Positions 23,060 to 31,855 of a DNA stretch of 34,741 bases are shown here, in pieces. Below the pieces are notes generated by a model. That model was not told the origin of the DNA. It made no database searches and saw nothing but the letters and a program-made list of their open reading frames with translations. The translations under genes and the position numbers were made by a program. The stretch lies in contig CACIWU010000011.1 in NCBI GenBank assembly GCA_902590435.1, positions 1-34,741 on the forward strand, in the 5' to 3' direction. The number at the start of each line of letters is the position of its first letter. Within the stretch, counting starts at the first letter, position 1. The stretch comes from an uncultured SAR324 cluster bacterium (lineage in GTDB: Bacteria > SAR324 > NAC60-12).

Positions 23060-24670
23060 CTACTTTACAAAATATTCTTGCCAAGAATTTTCTGCTTTAT
23101 CTCCAAAAAGTATTTCGCAAACTTTTTTTATTTCTTCTGAGTTTTTTAATTCTTTGTGGGGAACAACTATCGCGATTTTTGAGCGACGTTTTAAAAAATC
23201 TTCTAAAGTTACTATCATTTCATTTTTAGCTGCTTCATTTAATTCACATTTTAAATAATCTGATCCTTTAATCAAAGGCTCCGCCATCTTAGGATTATCA
23301 ACAATCTTATCTAATAAGCTAATAGCTCTATCTCCGTATAGCCTCCAGAGCCGTTTTGATAAGTATTCTGAAGCCCCAAAAGTAGTTAAATCATCTAACC
23401 TCTTTAGATTAGCTTTTTTAAAAAATTCCTCCCTCACTTCATCACTTGGCTCCCCATACCACTTTTTTTTTGATTCAACGAGATTAACTCCCAACTGAGA
23501 AACCACCTTACAAATTTCTTCTCCAACATTGAGGCAGTCCGTTAGCTTACCTCCAAAAATACTAATGTGTTTCCGATCAAAATCCACATCAATTTCATGC
23601 TTCCGAGAAAGCTTTGTCCATTCATCAGTCTTATTTTCTACATCATCTGATTTTATAACCAAAGGACGTACTCCACAGCGTTCAGAAATAATGTCATTAT
23701 CTGATAATGGTTTTTTTAAATTCAGTCTTTTATTAATATTGTCCAGAACAAAACTTCTATCATCTTTATTTATTTTTGTCTCGGGCTTAGATACTCGAGT
23801 ATCAGTTGTCCCAATCATAGTACGATTTTCAAATGGAATGGCAAAAAACAAACGACCATCATCAGCAAAAAAAGTCAGTATTCTTTTTTTATCCGTAATT
23901 TTTGGAACGATTAGATGAATACCTTTTGAATATACATGACGATGTGGCGTTACCATATTTGAAAAATTATTCTGTATATCTACAAAAGGTCCACATGCGT
24001 TAATAATTAAATCGCTTTTTACTTCCAAAATTTCTCCATTTACAACATCCCTAAGTCGAGTTAGCCATAGATTTTCCTCATTTCTAGAGCTACCCAAAGA
24101 CTCCATGTAATTGATGGCTGTACAATTGTTTTCAATTGCAGAACGAATAAAGTTAAAAACAAATCTAGAATCGCCATCAAAAAGAAATGCATCAGAATAT
24201 TCAAATCCTCCCGTACTACGACTTACATTTAATACAGGCTCAATTTTTTTAATATTATTTTTAGTCAGTAATCTAGGAGGTCGTGTAAAAAAATTACCGA
24301 TCGCCCAATAAATAATAGCACCACAAAATAAAGAAAATGGATTAAATCTGAACCCTTTTTCTAAATTAGCAAAAAATCGTATTTCTTTTATCGATGAAGG
24401 ATAAGATCGGATTAACAGATTTCTAGACTTACACAATTTTCTTACTAAAGAAAATTCATAAGTTTCCAAATATTTTATTCCGCCCCAAACAAGATTTGAA
24501 GAATTTTGACTAGTAAAACCAGCAAAATCTCTCTTTTCAACCAGAGCAACTCTAGCTCCTCTAGCAGATAAAGAAGCTGCAGAAACTGCTCCGTTTATTC
24601 CTCCACCAATAATTAAAACATCAAAGTTTTTTTCAGATATTCTTTTAATATTTAAATCTCTCAAGTTCAT
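23060..24670 (-). CDS. glpD: Aerobic glycerol-3-phosphate dehydrogenase (FAD)
   Basis: I use the ATG at 24670 (536 residues); an in-frame TTG four codons upstream is a weaker alternative. The FAD-binding motif GGGINGA is at residues 22-28, followed by the substrate and flavin region TSQNSSNLVWGGIKYLE and later GTTDTRV and FGGKLTD, all typical of GlpD. It oxidises sn-glycerol-3-phosphate to dihydroxyacetone phosphate at the inner membrane and passes electrons to quinone. Length agrees with GlpD (about 500-540). It is the last gene of the same-strand organophosphate cluster, 170 bases after the phosphodiesterase gene. No glpK or glpF is nearby, so the cell is set up to use ready-made glycerol-3-phosphate rather than glycerol. 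Confidence 0.94.
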   Translation of the reverse strand: MNLRDLNIKRISEKNFDVLIIGGGINGAVSAASLSARGARVALVEKRDFAGFTSQNSSNLVWGGIKYLETYEFSLVRKLCKSRNLLIRSYPSSIKEIRFFANLEKGFRFNPFSLFCGAIIYWAIGNFFTRPPRLLTKNNIKKIEPVLNVSRSTGGFEYSDAFLFDGDSRFVFNFIRSAIENNCTAINYMESLGSSRNEENLWLTRLRDVVNGEILEVKSDLIINACGPFVDIQNNFSNMVTPHRHVYSKGIHLIVPKITDKKRILTFFADDGRLFFAIPFENRTMIGTTDTRVSKPETKINKDDRSFVLDNINKRLNLKKPLSDNDIISERCGVRPLVIKSDDVENKTDEWTKLSRKHEIDVDFDRKHISIFGGKLTDCLNVGEEICKVVSQLGVNLVESKKKWYGEPSDEVREEFFKKANLKRLDDLTTFGASEYLSKRLWRLYGDRAISLLDKIVDNPKMAEPLIKGSDYLKCELNEAAKNEMIVTLEDFLKRRSKIAIVVPHKELKNSEEIKKVCEILFGDKAENSWQEYFVK

Positions 24671-24840
24671 ATTTTTTTTCAAGTAAAAACACCTAAAACA
24701 AATTTTTTATATTTTTTATATTTAATTAATGCACTAGAAATAATTTTTTGAGGAATTTCATAAAAAAAGATTCTTTCTAATACCAAATTTAAAATTATCT
24801 TTTATTATGAATATGGAAAACTTTTTAACATTAAAATATT

Positions 24841-25668
24841 CTAATTTAATAATTCTCCACTTTCTGAATAAAAAGGATAAGGACCATCGAAATTACCAAC
24901 AAAACTTAAATGTGAGACTACATTTTTGTCCGTTTTGTTTAATTTAAATATTCTTATTGATGGAGGCTCCATAATAAACATAGGAGGACCTTCTGAAACT
25001 AAATCCAAATTAACAGAATGAGCACCATTTGGAGCAATACTTACCCCTATACCATTAATAACTGTTTCAGTTGCTCGATGAACATGACCACATGCAATAT
25101 GTTTAACTTGAGGATGTGACTTAAGAATCTCAAAAAATTCATCTGAATTTTTAAGGTTTTGATTATCCATCCCGTCAATTCCTGTTAAAAATGGATGGTG
25201 ATGCATAAATAAAAAAGTTGGTTTGCTGGAGTAAATCTTTAAATTTTCATCTAACCATCTTAGACGTTCACTACACAGTTCCCCATAATTTTTACCAGGT
25301 ACTGTAGTATCAATCCCAATTAAAGTAAAAGGTAAATTATCAATAACATAATGACAGAATTTTTCATGTCTTGGTAAATAATCATGTTTTTTAAAAAATT
25401 TAAAAATATTTTGATTATTATCATGATTACCTGGTATTAAAAACCATGGCATATCTAATAATTCAATTATTTTACTGAATGCTTCATATTCTTCTATTTG
25501 CCCTGAATCGCTAATATCTCCAGTTACAATTGTAAGATCTATTTTGGGATTAAATTTGTTGCAGTGCTCTACAACATTTTTCAGACTTGAAGCTGAATCT
25601 AAAACATTTCCATAAGCTAATCCCCCATTGGGTTTAATATGAGTATCTGTTATTTGAGCTATTAACAT
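24841..25668 (-). CDS. GpdQ-like glycerophosphodiesterase (metallophosphoesterase)
   Basis: A 275-residue calcineurin-like phosphodiesterase, nearly the same length as Enterobacter GpdQ (274). The dinuclear metal ligands fall at matching positions: Asp8 and His10 (TDTH), Asp51 (TGDIS), Asn81 (PGNHD), His156/157 (MHHHP), His195 and His197 (CGHVH). GpdQ hydrolyses glycerophosphodiesters (for example glycerophosphoethanolamine) to glycerol-3-phosphate plus an alcohol. CpdA (3',5'-cAMP phosphodiesterase) is a relative with the same motifs, but the transporter and glpD context favours a glycerophosphodiester. There is no signal peptide, so it acts in the cytosol on imported diesters. It follows the ABC ATPase gene by 11 bases with a GGA before the ATG, so it is part of that operon. 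Confidence 0.85.
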   Translation of the reverse strand: MLIAQITDTHIKPNGGLAYGNVLDSASSLKNVVEHCNKFNPKIDLTIVTGDISDSGQIEEYEAFSKIIELLDMPWFLIPGNHDNNQNIFKFFKKHDYLPRHEKFCHYVIDNLPFTLIGIDTTVPGKNYGELCSERLRWLDENLKIYSSKPTFLFMHHHPFLTGIDGMDNQNLKNSDEFFEILKSHPQVKHIACGHVHRATETVINGIGVSIAPNGAHSVNLDLVSEGPPMFIMEPPSIRIFKLNKTDKNVVSHLSFVGNFDGPYPFYSESGELLN

Positions 25669-25679
25669 TTTTTATCCAG

Positions 25680-26687
25680 CTAATTTGGTAATATTATTAA
25701 CGAGTCGACGTTAAACCTGAGATGAATTTCTGATCCAATTACATATTCTTTTTTGTATCTACCTTCTAACGACAATTGTTCCCCCGCATTATAATTTACT
25801 ATTAGACGAGTTTTTTCACCTAAAAAAAAAGACGCTTTTACAACACCTGTTAAATGACTGTATTTTTTTTCAACTATTTCTATGTCTTCAGGCCTAAATA
25901 GTAACTCCTTTCCTTCTAAGGAATCTAATTTTTTAATATCACTTCCCAAAATACGGTTAACGGTTCCTATAAAATCAGCAACAAATTCATTCTGTGGATG
26001 ATAATAAATATCCCTTGGAGTTCCAATCTGAGAAATTTTACCATCACTCATTACAACAATTCTGTCCCCAAGTGCCATTGCTTCAGACTGGTCATGAGTT
26101 ACATAAATGGCCGTAATTCCAAGACTTCTAAGTAGACTATCTATTTCAACTCTTAGTCTATCTCTTAAAATTGCATCAAGAGCGGTTAATGGTTCATCCA
26201 ACAAAAGCACTCTAGGCCTTACAGCAATAGCTCTTGCCAAAGCCACCCTTTGTCGTTGACCACCTGACAACTGATCTATTCTTCTAAGTGACAAATCATT
26301 AATATGCATCATTTCAAGCATTTCTGACACACGATCATCAATTTTATTTTTATCTAATTTCCTTACTTTTAAACCGTAGCCTATGTTTTCTTTTACATTC
26401 ATATTCGGGAACAATGCATACGATTGAAAAACCATCCCCACATTCCTTTTTTCTATCTGTAGATCAGTAACATTTTCTTTGTTAAAAATAATTTTACCAC
26501 CTTCATCTGGTTCCTCAAGACCTGCAATAATTCTCAATAAAGTTGTTTTACCACATCCAGATGGTCCTAGCAAAACTATAGTTTCTCCTCCATTTATATT
26601 AAGATTTATTTTTTCTAATGCACGAGTACCATCTTTAAAGGTTTTGCCACAAGAAATCAGCTCAATTGAAGTGGTGTCTTTTTGCAT
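25680..26687 (-). CDS. ABC importer ATPase (PotA/FbpC type)
   Basis: I place the start at the ATG at 26687 (335 residues, MQKDTTSIELISCG), because the frame's first ATG at 26747 lies inside the upstream permease gene. The nucleotide-binding domain shows Walker A GPSGCGKTT, Q-loop FQSYALFPN, signature LSGGQRQR, Walker B VLLLDEP and the switch His in VTHDQ. The C-terminal part (about 245-335) is a TOBE-like regulatory domain, as in spermidine, ferric and sugar-phosphate importers. It powers the two permeases encoded directly upstream. The DNA between the permease stop and this ATG is AT-only with no clear ribosome site. Confidence 0.9.
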   Translation of the reverse strand: MQKDTTSIELISCGKTFKDGTRALEKINLNINGGETIVLLGPSGCGKTTLLRIIAGLEEPDEGGKIIFNKENVTDLQIEKRNVGMVFQSYALFPNMNVKENIGYGLKVRKLDKNKIDDRVSEMLEMMHINDLSLRRIDQLSGGQRQRVALARAIAVRPRVLLLDEPLTALDAILRDRLRVEIDSLLRSLGITAIYVTHDQSEAMALGDRIVVMSDGKISQIGTPRDIYYHPQNEFVADFIGTVNRILGSDIKKLDSLEGKELLFRPEDIEIVEKKYSHLTGVVKASFFLGEKTRLIVNYNAGEQLSLEGRYKKEYVIGSEIHLRFNVDSLIILPN

Positions 26688-26712
26688 AAAAATTTTATAA
26701 TTTACAATTTTA

Positions 26713-27492
26713 TTAATTCTTTTCCCTTGAAAGTATTTGCATTCCAAGAAGTAGAGGAATTATCATTATGAAAAAAATCAATGTATAAGCACTTGCCACT
26801 TCTAATCTCATTGAAGCATAGCTATCAGCAAGCCCTACTGGTAGAGTTTTTGTCACGGGTGTATGTAGCATCCAAGTTAAATTGAATTCCCCAATTGATA
26901 AAGTAAAAACCATCAAAGAACCTGCTAAAATACCCGGTTTAGAATTAGGCAGTACTATAGTAAAAAACCTTGTCCAAAATGAAGCTCCTAAGCTTGCTGC
27001 ACCTTCTTCCAGCTCTTTAAAATTTGTTGAAGATAACACCGCTAATACTGATCTTACCATAAATGGTAGGGTAAAAAGAATATGCCCAACCAAAATAAAA
27101 TACCAACTTGATCTAAAGTCACGAAAACCACCGTAAATTATTATTAGTGCTAAGGCTATTGCTAAGCCTGGAACAGCGACTGGCAAAATTATAGTCTCTT
27201 CAATAAATCTCGAGATTCTCCCTCCAATTCTAGCTAAAACGTATGCTGCCGGAATACCTATAACCAATGTCGCTATTAAACAAGCAATTGCAATCATTAA
27301 TGAAAGATAGATAGTCCCTGAATACAAATCTAAGACTTCAAAAACCCATCGGAGAGTAAATCCACTTTTGATTCCAACAAAAAAATTTTGAGTTATTCCT
27401 GCAAGTACCGAAAGAAATACTGGAATTATCAAAAAAGAGCAGACAAGGAGAGTAAAAATTAACTGTATAACAAAAATTTGTTTTTTGTTCAT
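26713..27492 (-). CDS. ABC importer permease 2 (FbpB/PhnV-like)
   Basis: A 259-residue inner-membrane protein with about six transmembrane helices. The EAA loop that docks the ATPase reads EEGAASLGASFWTRFFTIVLPNSKPG (around residues 155-180, quoted only in part of its length). It belongs to the BPD_transp_1 permeases of the small-anion, ferric and polyamine type. It begins seven bases after permease 1 and is followed after 25 bases by the ATPase gene. It pairs with permease 1 to form the channel for the same substrate. Confidence 0.88.
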   Translation of the reverse strand: MNKKQIFVIQLIFTLLVCSFLIIPVFLSVLAGITQNFFVGIKSGFTLRWVFEVLDLYSGTIYLSLMIAIACLIATLVIGIPAAYVLARIGGRISRFIEETIILPVAVPGLAIALALIIIYGGFRDFRSSWYFILVGHILFTLPFMVRSVLAVLSSTNFKELEEGAASLGASFWTRFFTIVLPNSKPGILAGSLMVFTLSIGEFNLTWMLHTPVTKTLPVGLADSYASMRLEVASAYTLIFFIMIIPLLLGMQILSREKN

Positions 27493-27499
27493 CGATCAA

Positions 27500-28321
27500 T
27501 TAACCAGATACAGCTATTGTTTGACCAGATAGACTCCTGGATATGAAAAGAGCAATCCATGTCACTAAACCCAAAACAATAGATAAACTTGCTGCTCCAG
27601 CAATATTTGCATTAAGTGTAAACTCAGTATAAATTGTCATTGGAAGGACATCTATGTTTGTGGCTAATGTAAATGCAGTCCCAAACGCACCCATCGAAGT
27701 TGCAAAACAAATAGCTCCTGAAGCTATCAAACCTGGTTTTAAAGCTGGGATGATAATATCAATTACAATTCTAAAAGGAGGAGCCCCTAGAGACTTAGCT
27801 GCTTCCTCTAGCGATTTATCAAGTTTTTCAGCTGCAGCCATTATGGTTAAAATTACCCTAGGTATTGAAAAATATAAATATCCAAAAAACAATCCTAACA
27901 TAGAATATGCAAATACTGTTTTTTCGCCCAATAAGGCTTTAGTAACTAATCCTATCAATCCCTGTCGGCCAGCTAACATAATTATTAAAAAACCTATTAC
28001 GACTCCTGGGAAAGCTAGTGGGAAAGTAAGTATTGACAAAACTATTTCTTTACCTGGGAAAATATTTCTCACAAGAAATAATCCTGCTGTTGTAGAAATG
28101 ACTAATGCTGTAAACGTCACTGCAATTGAAAGTAGTAACGTGGCTAACATACTTTCAAAATGCCTAGGTGTATTAACTATAGTAAAATATGATGAGACAC
28201 CAGAATCACCACTAGCACCTACAATTGCTAATTGAACCATTGGCACTATAAAAAAAGTAACAAAAAAAATTGCTACTGGTAAAGCCAAAACAAAAAGTTT
28301 AGGATAATCGTAATATTTCAT
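27500..28321 (-). CDS. ABC importer permease 1 (FbpB/PhnU-like)
   Basis: A 273-residue inner-membrane permease with about six transmembrane segments, opening FVLALPVAIFFVTFFIVPMVQ. The EAA loop EEAAKSLGAPPFRIVIDI precedes IPALKPG, the usual ATPase contact. Its gene starts 59 bases after the binding-protein stop, and the space between holds a stem-loop. No Shine-Dalgarno is evident. It forms the heterodimeric channel with permease 2. Confidence 0.88.
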   Translation of the reverse strand: MKYYDYPKLFVLALPVAIFFVTFFIVPMVQLAIVGASGDSGVSSYFTIVNTPRHFESMLATLLLSIAVTFTALVISTTAGLFLVRNIFPGKEIVLSILTFPLAFPGVVIGFLIIMLAGRQGLIGLVTKALLGEKTVFAYSMLGLFFGYLYFSIPRVILTIMAAAEKLDKSLEEAAKSLGAPPFRIVIDIIIPALKPGLIASGAICFATSMGAFGTAFTLATNIDVLPMTIYTEFTLNANIAGAASLSIVLGLVTWIALFISRSLSGQTIAVSG

Positions 28322-28341
28322 TAATATATTAGAAAAAATAT

Positions 28342-28372
28342 ATTAAGAGGTAGCTTTAAACTACCTCTTAAT
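28342..28372 (-). terminator. Attenuating stem-loop between binding-protein and permease genes
   Basis: ATTAAGAGGTAG (28342-28353) and CTACCTCTTAAT (28361-28372) form a perfect 12-bp stem with a 7-base loop. On the transcribed (minus) strand it is followed by ATATTTTTTC, a short U tract. This is an intrinsic-terminator shape placed right after the binding-protein stop. It likely stops part of the transcripts, or protects the 5' message, giving more binding protein than permease. Confidence 0.7.
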
Positions 28373-28380
28373 TGATCAAT

Positions 28381-29394
28381 TTATCTTACTTCATTTAGAT
28401 AACGTTCTTTAAATGAATTTTGTACCGCTGCCATTTTAGCATAATCGAGTGGTTTTGATCTCGCATAGTCTGATGCTGGAAGGAACTTTGAGGCAGCTTC
28501 GCTAGACATCGCTGATGCTCTAATGGGTCTCAAAAATGCGTTCGCCCATACTTTTTGACCATCATCTGACATTATGAAATCTAAAATACTTTTTCCTTTA
28601 GCTGGATTAGGACTATTTTTGACCAAACTCATAACATAAGGAACCACTACTGTCCCTTCTTGAGGTATAACAAAAACAACATTAGCTTTATCCTTATACT
28701 TCCCTCTGTAAGCATTAAAGTCATAATCAAAAAGGATAGGTATCTCTCCAGATAATACCCTTGCATATGATGTTTGTTTAGGAACTATAGGTTTGTTTTT
28801 TGACAACTTCTTAAAATAATTAATTCCAGGATCAAAGTTATTTAGACTTCCCCCCATAGCTCTGTTGACTGCAACAGCTCCTGCATAACCTACAAATGCT
28901 GATGATGGATCTAAATATCCAATCATACCTTTATACATAGGTTTCAACAAATCTGACCATGATTGTGGAACGGGTGCACCTTCAAGAGCATCCACGTTAA
29001 CAAAAAAACCCAAAGTCCCTGAATGAATTGTAAACCATTTCCCTTGGGGATCCTTCAATCCATCCGGAATTTCATCAAAATGTCGAGGTTTGTAAGCTTC
29101 TACAACTCCTTTTTGCCCTGCTTGAATTCCAAAAGAAACTCCATAGTATGCAACATCAGCTACAGGACTATTTTTTTCTGCAAGTAGTTGTGACAGTGTT
29201 TGTCCAGAATTTTTGTTATCGTGAGGGATATCATATCCTAAATGTTTCTTTATCATTTTAAGTTGACTAGCCCAATCTGCCCATTGTGGAGGGCAATTAT
29301 AACATATTGCATCCGCCCCATATATACTCATAGATCCCACAAATATCAACACTACACTTGCTAAAGAAAATTTACTTATAATTTTTTTATACAT
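28381..29394 (-). CDS. FbpA/AfuA-type extracellular solute-binding protein
   Basis: A 337-residue periplasmic binding protein with a Sec signal (MYKKIISKFSLASVVLIFVGS..., probably cut after YGA or ADA). The mature part opens CYNCPPQWADW and contains DIPHDNKNSGQ, IHSGTLGFFVN, YLDPSSAFVGY, TSYARVLSGEIPILFDYDFNAY and VIPQEGTVVVPYVMSL. The overall pattern is that of the ferric/anion-type cluster D binding proteins that also includes hexose-phosphate AfuA and 2-aminoethylphosphonate PhnS. The ferric Tyr pair of FbpA is not evident, so iron is unlikely. Flanked by GlpQ upstream and GpdQ/GlpD downstream, an organophosphate ligand is inferred; the exact ligand is unknown. GGAG lies nine bases before the ATG. 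Confidence 0.85.
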   Translation of the reverse strand: MYKKIISKFSLASVVLIFVGSMSIYGADAICYNCPPQWADWASQLKMIKKHLGYDIPHDNKNSGQTLSQLLAEKNSPVADVAYYGVSFGIQAGQKGVVEAYKPRHFDEIPDGLKDPQGKWFTIHSGTLGFFVNVDALEGAPVPQSWSDLLKPMYKGMIGYLDPSSAFVGYAGAVAVNRAMGGSLNNFDPGINYFKKLSKNKPIVPKQTSYARVLSGEIPILFDYDFNAYRGKYKDKANVVFVIPQEGTVVVPYVMSLVKNSPNPAKGKSILDFIMSDDGQKVWANAFLRPIRASAMSSEAASKFLPASDYARSKPLDYAKMAAVQNSFKERYLNEVR

Positions 29395-29420
29395 ATAAAA
29401 ACTCCAACATTAAGATTAGA

Positions 29421-29465
29421 ATTATACACTTTTATACCCCAATAACACCTTGTCATTAAGGACAA
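29421..29465 (-). promoter_or_regulatory. Candidate promoter and small palindrome upstream of binding-protein gene
   Basis: On the minus strand a perfect TATAAT (29426-29421) stands 26 bases before the ATG. About 24 bases further upstream is the palindrome TTGTC-N6-GACAA (29450-29465). No good -35 is present at 17 bases, so an activator might be needed; the palindrome is a candidate site. It does not match the direct-repeat Pho box. It suggests that this transporter can be transcribed apart from glpQ. Confidence 0.4.
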
Positions 29466-29561
29466 TCAAATACTAATTAGAATATTTAGTATTATTTATA
29501 GTAAGCACAAAATAGATTTTTATCAAGATTGCATAGTTTTCACAAAGTTAAATTGTTTGTT

Positions 29562-30584
29562 TTATTTTTTTCCCTTTTCAACAAATTTAAAAACTTGATC
29601 TGGGAAATCAGTAAAAATTCCGTCTACTTTTAATTCATTGAAAAAAATATGGAGAAGATGATCAAATGAGTCAAAATAACTTGGGAATTTATCTGCCCTA
29701 AATGTGTACGGGTGTACCTTCAAATTTAGTTCATGTGCTCTTCGTACTATTTCGGTGAATTTTAAATCTCCTGATATATTCTTACCTGATACCACTTGTT
29801 TAATCCACGGTCCTATTCCATTAGCATATACTGATATTTCTTTAAGTCCTTTATATGTTTTTAAATAATTAAAATCAGTATCTGAAAGCCCCCATCTGTT
29901 TTCACCGATTAGCTGAGTCAGCCTAAGTTTAGTTTTATATTTTTGTCTCATTGTTATTAAAACTTCTGAATCAAATGATTGAATCCAAATAGGGTCCGAT
30001 GCTTCTCGATAATCATATCTATCTAGTATAACCAAAAGTTTATCCACAGGATTTAAATTATATTTTTGATGTGTAGCAAATCCTTTGATTTCAATATATA
30101 ATCCCATTATACGTCCATGGCTTTTTTTGAGACCTATCAACAATTTCAAAATTTCTTCCAGAGTTGGGACTTTAAAAAGACTGTATTCATTCGGGAACCT
30201 AGCTTGAAATACTTGACTAGACCCATTTTTTTTTAAACGTTCATTTACTCTTAATTTTCTTACTTCATCTAATGTAAATTCCATTGAAAAATAATTACCA
30301 TTTATATCCGAACGATCTGGAAAAATTTCTTCAACATTTGTAGTCGCATTTAGTGTTAAGTCATGCATAACAATAAGATGTCCATCTTTAGTCATAACAA
30401 CATCTAATTCAAGAAAATCTGATCCCATCGCGAAAGCTAATGCGGCACCTTCAAGAGTGTGCTCTGGCAAATAACCAGATGCTCCCCTATGAGCTATTAT
30501 TAATTTTTTTTGATTGGCAAATGATTCTAAAGGTATAGCTAATAAAATGATTAAAAAAAATATATTTAGAAAAAATTTCCGCAT
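29562..30584 (-). CDS. glpQ: Periplasmic glycerophosphodiester phosphodiesterase (GlpQ type)
   Basis: A 340-residue GDPD-family enzyme with a Sec signal (residues 1-23, ending SFA). The TIM-barrel active site shows His32-Arg33 (AHRGASG), Glu59 and Asp61 (LELDVV) and His74 (MHDLTL). The GDPD insertion with FPDRSDINGNYF and the long mature length match E. coli GlpQ (358) rather than the short cytosolic UgpQ (247). It hydrolyses glycerophospho-choline, -ethanolamine, -glycerol and similar diesters in the periplasm, giving glycerol-3-phosphate for Ugp uptake. Its gene is downstream of ugpC after 211 bases and 167 bases before the next binding-protein gene. Confidence 0.93.
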   Translation of the reverse strand: MRKFFLNIFFLIILLAIPLESFANQKKLIIAHRGASGYLPEHTLEGAALAFAMGSDFLELDVVMTKDGHLIVMHDLTLNATTNVEEIFPDRSDINGNYFSMEFTLDEVRKLRVNERLKKNGSSQVFQARFPNEYSLFKVPTLEEILKLLIGLKKSHGRIMGLYIEIKGFATHQKYNLNPVDKLLVILDRYDYREASDPIWIQSFDSEVLITMRQKYKTKLRLTQLIGENRWGLSDTDFNYLKTYKGLKEISVYANGIGPWIKQVVSGKNISGDLKFTEIVRRAHELNLKVHPYTFRADKFPSYFDSFDHLLHIFFNELKVDGIFTDFPDQVFKFVEKGKK

Positions 30585-30795
30585 TTAATTTATCAAAAAA
30601 ATATTGAAAAATTATAATAATTTAATTTTAAATTTAGAAATAAAAATAATTAGTTCCACCAATAATATTTTTTAGTTGGTAAATTCAAATTGTATTAATA
30701 ATTTTAAATTAAATAATTAAATGTTTTAGGTATATATTTATTTGAACTAGGGGAATAATTGTTTAAGTAAAATGCAAAAAAAATAACCAATTTTA

Positions 30796-31851
30796 TTAGT
30801 TTATCCTTTTGCCTGATTCTCTATTGAAAAGATGTATAACTTCTGGTGAGATACTAAAACTCATTTCCTTTTGCATATCTTTTTGATCAACTAAACCTTG
30901 AACCATGGACACAATCTTTATATCTGAGTTTTTCAAAGTACCATGCAGTATAGTACTCGCTCCGATTGGTTCTGCCATGTCAATTTGTATAATAATTTCT
31001 CCTTTTTTATCAGGTAAAAGATCTTCAGGTCTTAAACCCGCCAATACTTCTCCACTGAAATTAGTTACACATTTAAGTAATACCCCATTCTCAAGTTTAA
31101 TACTTTGCCCATCAGTGACTCCCTTTATTAAATTCATAGCAGGACTGCCAATAAATTGAGCAGAAAAAATTGTTTCAGGTTTTTGAAAAACATCAAGAGG
31201 AGATCCAATTTGTTCTGCAACTCCTTCATTCATAACTACCATTCTATCAGCTAATGTCATAGCCTCAACTTGATCATGTGTTACAAACAAAGAAGTTGTT
31301 CCCAATCTCTGTTGTAATGATTTAATTTCAAGACGCATTTGAATCCTCAATTTCGCATCCAAATTAGATAGTGGTTCGTCAAATAAAAATACTGCCGGCT
31401 TTCTAACAATAGCTCTCCCCATAGCAACTCTCTGCCTCTGACCTCCAGATAATTCCCTTGGTTTCCTCTCTAGTAACTCACCAAGCTCTAACATCTTAGC
31501 CGCTTCTTGTACCCTTTCACTAATTTCTAATTTTGGGATACCAGCTATTTTCAACCCATAAGCCATATTTTTAAAAACACTCATATGAGGATAAAGTGCA
31601 TAATTTTGGAATACCATTGCAATATTTCTATCCATTGGTTCTTTATTATTGACGTTAAGATTATCAATAAGAATTTCTCCAGAAGTAACATTTTCTAAGC
31701 CTGCTATCATTCGAAGTAAAGTTGATTTTCCACATCCCGAAGGGCCTACTATTACAATGAATTCTCCATCACTTATCTCCATGTTAATTCCATGAAGAAC
31801 CTTTGTTTTTCCAAAAGATTTTTGAATGTCCTTAATTATTAATCCAGCCAT
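30796..31851 (-). CDS. ugpC: Glycerol-3-phosphate ABC importer ATPase UgpC
   Basis: A 351-residue MalK/UgpC-type ATPase. I use the ATG at 31851, whose MAGLIIKDIQKSFG aligns with E. coli UgpC; the longer frame begins with GTG inside the ugpE end. Walker A GPSGCGKST, Q-loop FQNYALYPH, signature ELSGGQRQRVAMGRA, Walker B VFLFDEPLSNLDAK and switch VTHDQVEAMT are present, and FIGSPAMNL marks the start of the regulatory TOBE domain. It energises UgpAE uptake of sn-glycerol-3-phosphate and glycerophosphodiesters. The start lies four bases after the ugpE stop. In E. coli UgpC is also inhibited by internal phosphate through its C-terminal domain. Confidence 0.94.
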   Translation of the reverse strand: MAGLIIKDIQKSFGKTKVLHGINMEISDGEFIVIVGPSGCGKSTLLRMIAGLENVTSGEILIDNLNVNNKEPMDRNIAMVFQNYALYPHMSVFKNMAYGLKIAGIPKLEISERVQEAAKMLELGELLERKPRELSGGQRQRVAMGRAIVRKPAVFLFDEPLSNLDAKLRIQMRLEIKSLQQRLGTTSLFVTHDQVEAMTLADRMVVMNEGVAEQIGSPLDVFQKPETIFSAQFIGSPAMNLIKGVTDGQSIKLENGVLLKCVTNFSGEVLAGLRPEDLLPDKKGEIIIQIDMAEPIGASTILHGTLKNSDIKIVSMVQGLVDQKDMQKEMSFSISPEVIHLFNRESGKRIN

Positions 31852-31855
31852 AATA

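Noticed and set aside
26688-26747. Longer N-terminus of the ABC ATPase beginning at 26747
   Set aside because: These residues overlap the permease gene and do not resemble the start of ABC ATPases; homology begins after the ATG at 26687.
25680-29394. Ferric iron uptake (fbpABC) as the identity of the second ABC importer
   Set aside because: The paired ferric-binding tyrosines are not evident in the binding protein, and the flanking genes concern phosphodiesters and glycerol-3-phosphate.
29450-29465. Pho box upstream of the second binding-protein gene
   Set aside because: A Pho box is a direct repeat of CTGTCAT at 11-base spacing; here the second element is an inverted copy, so the phosphate-regulon call is not supported.
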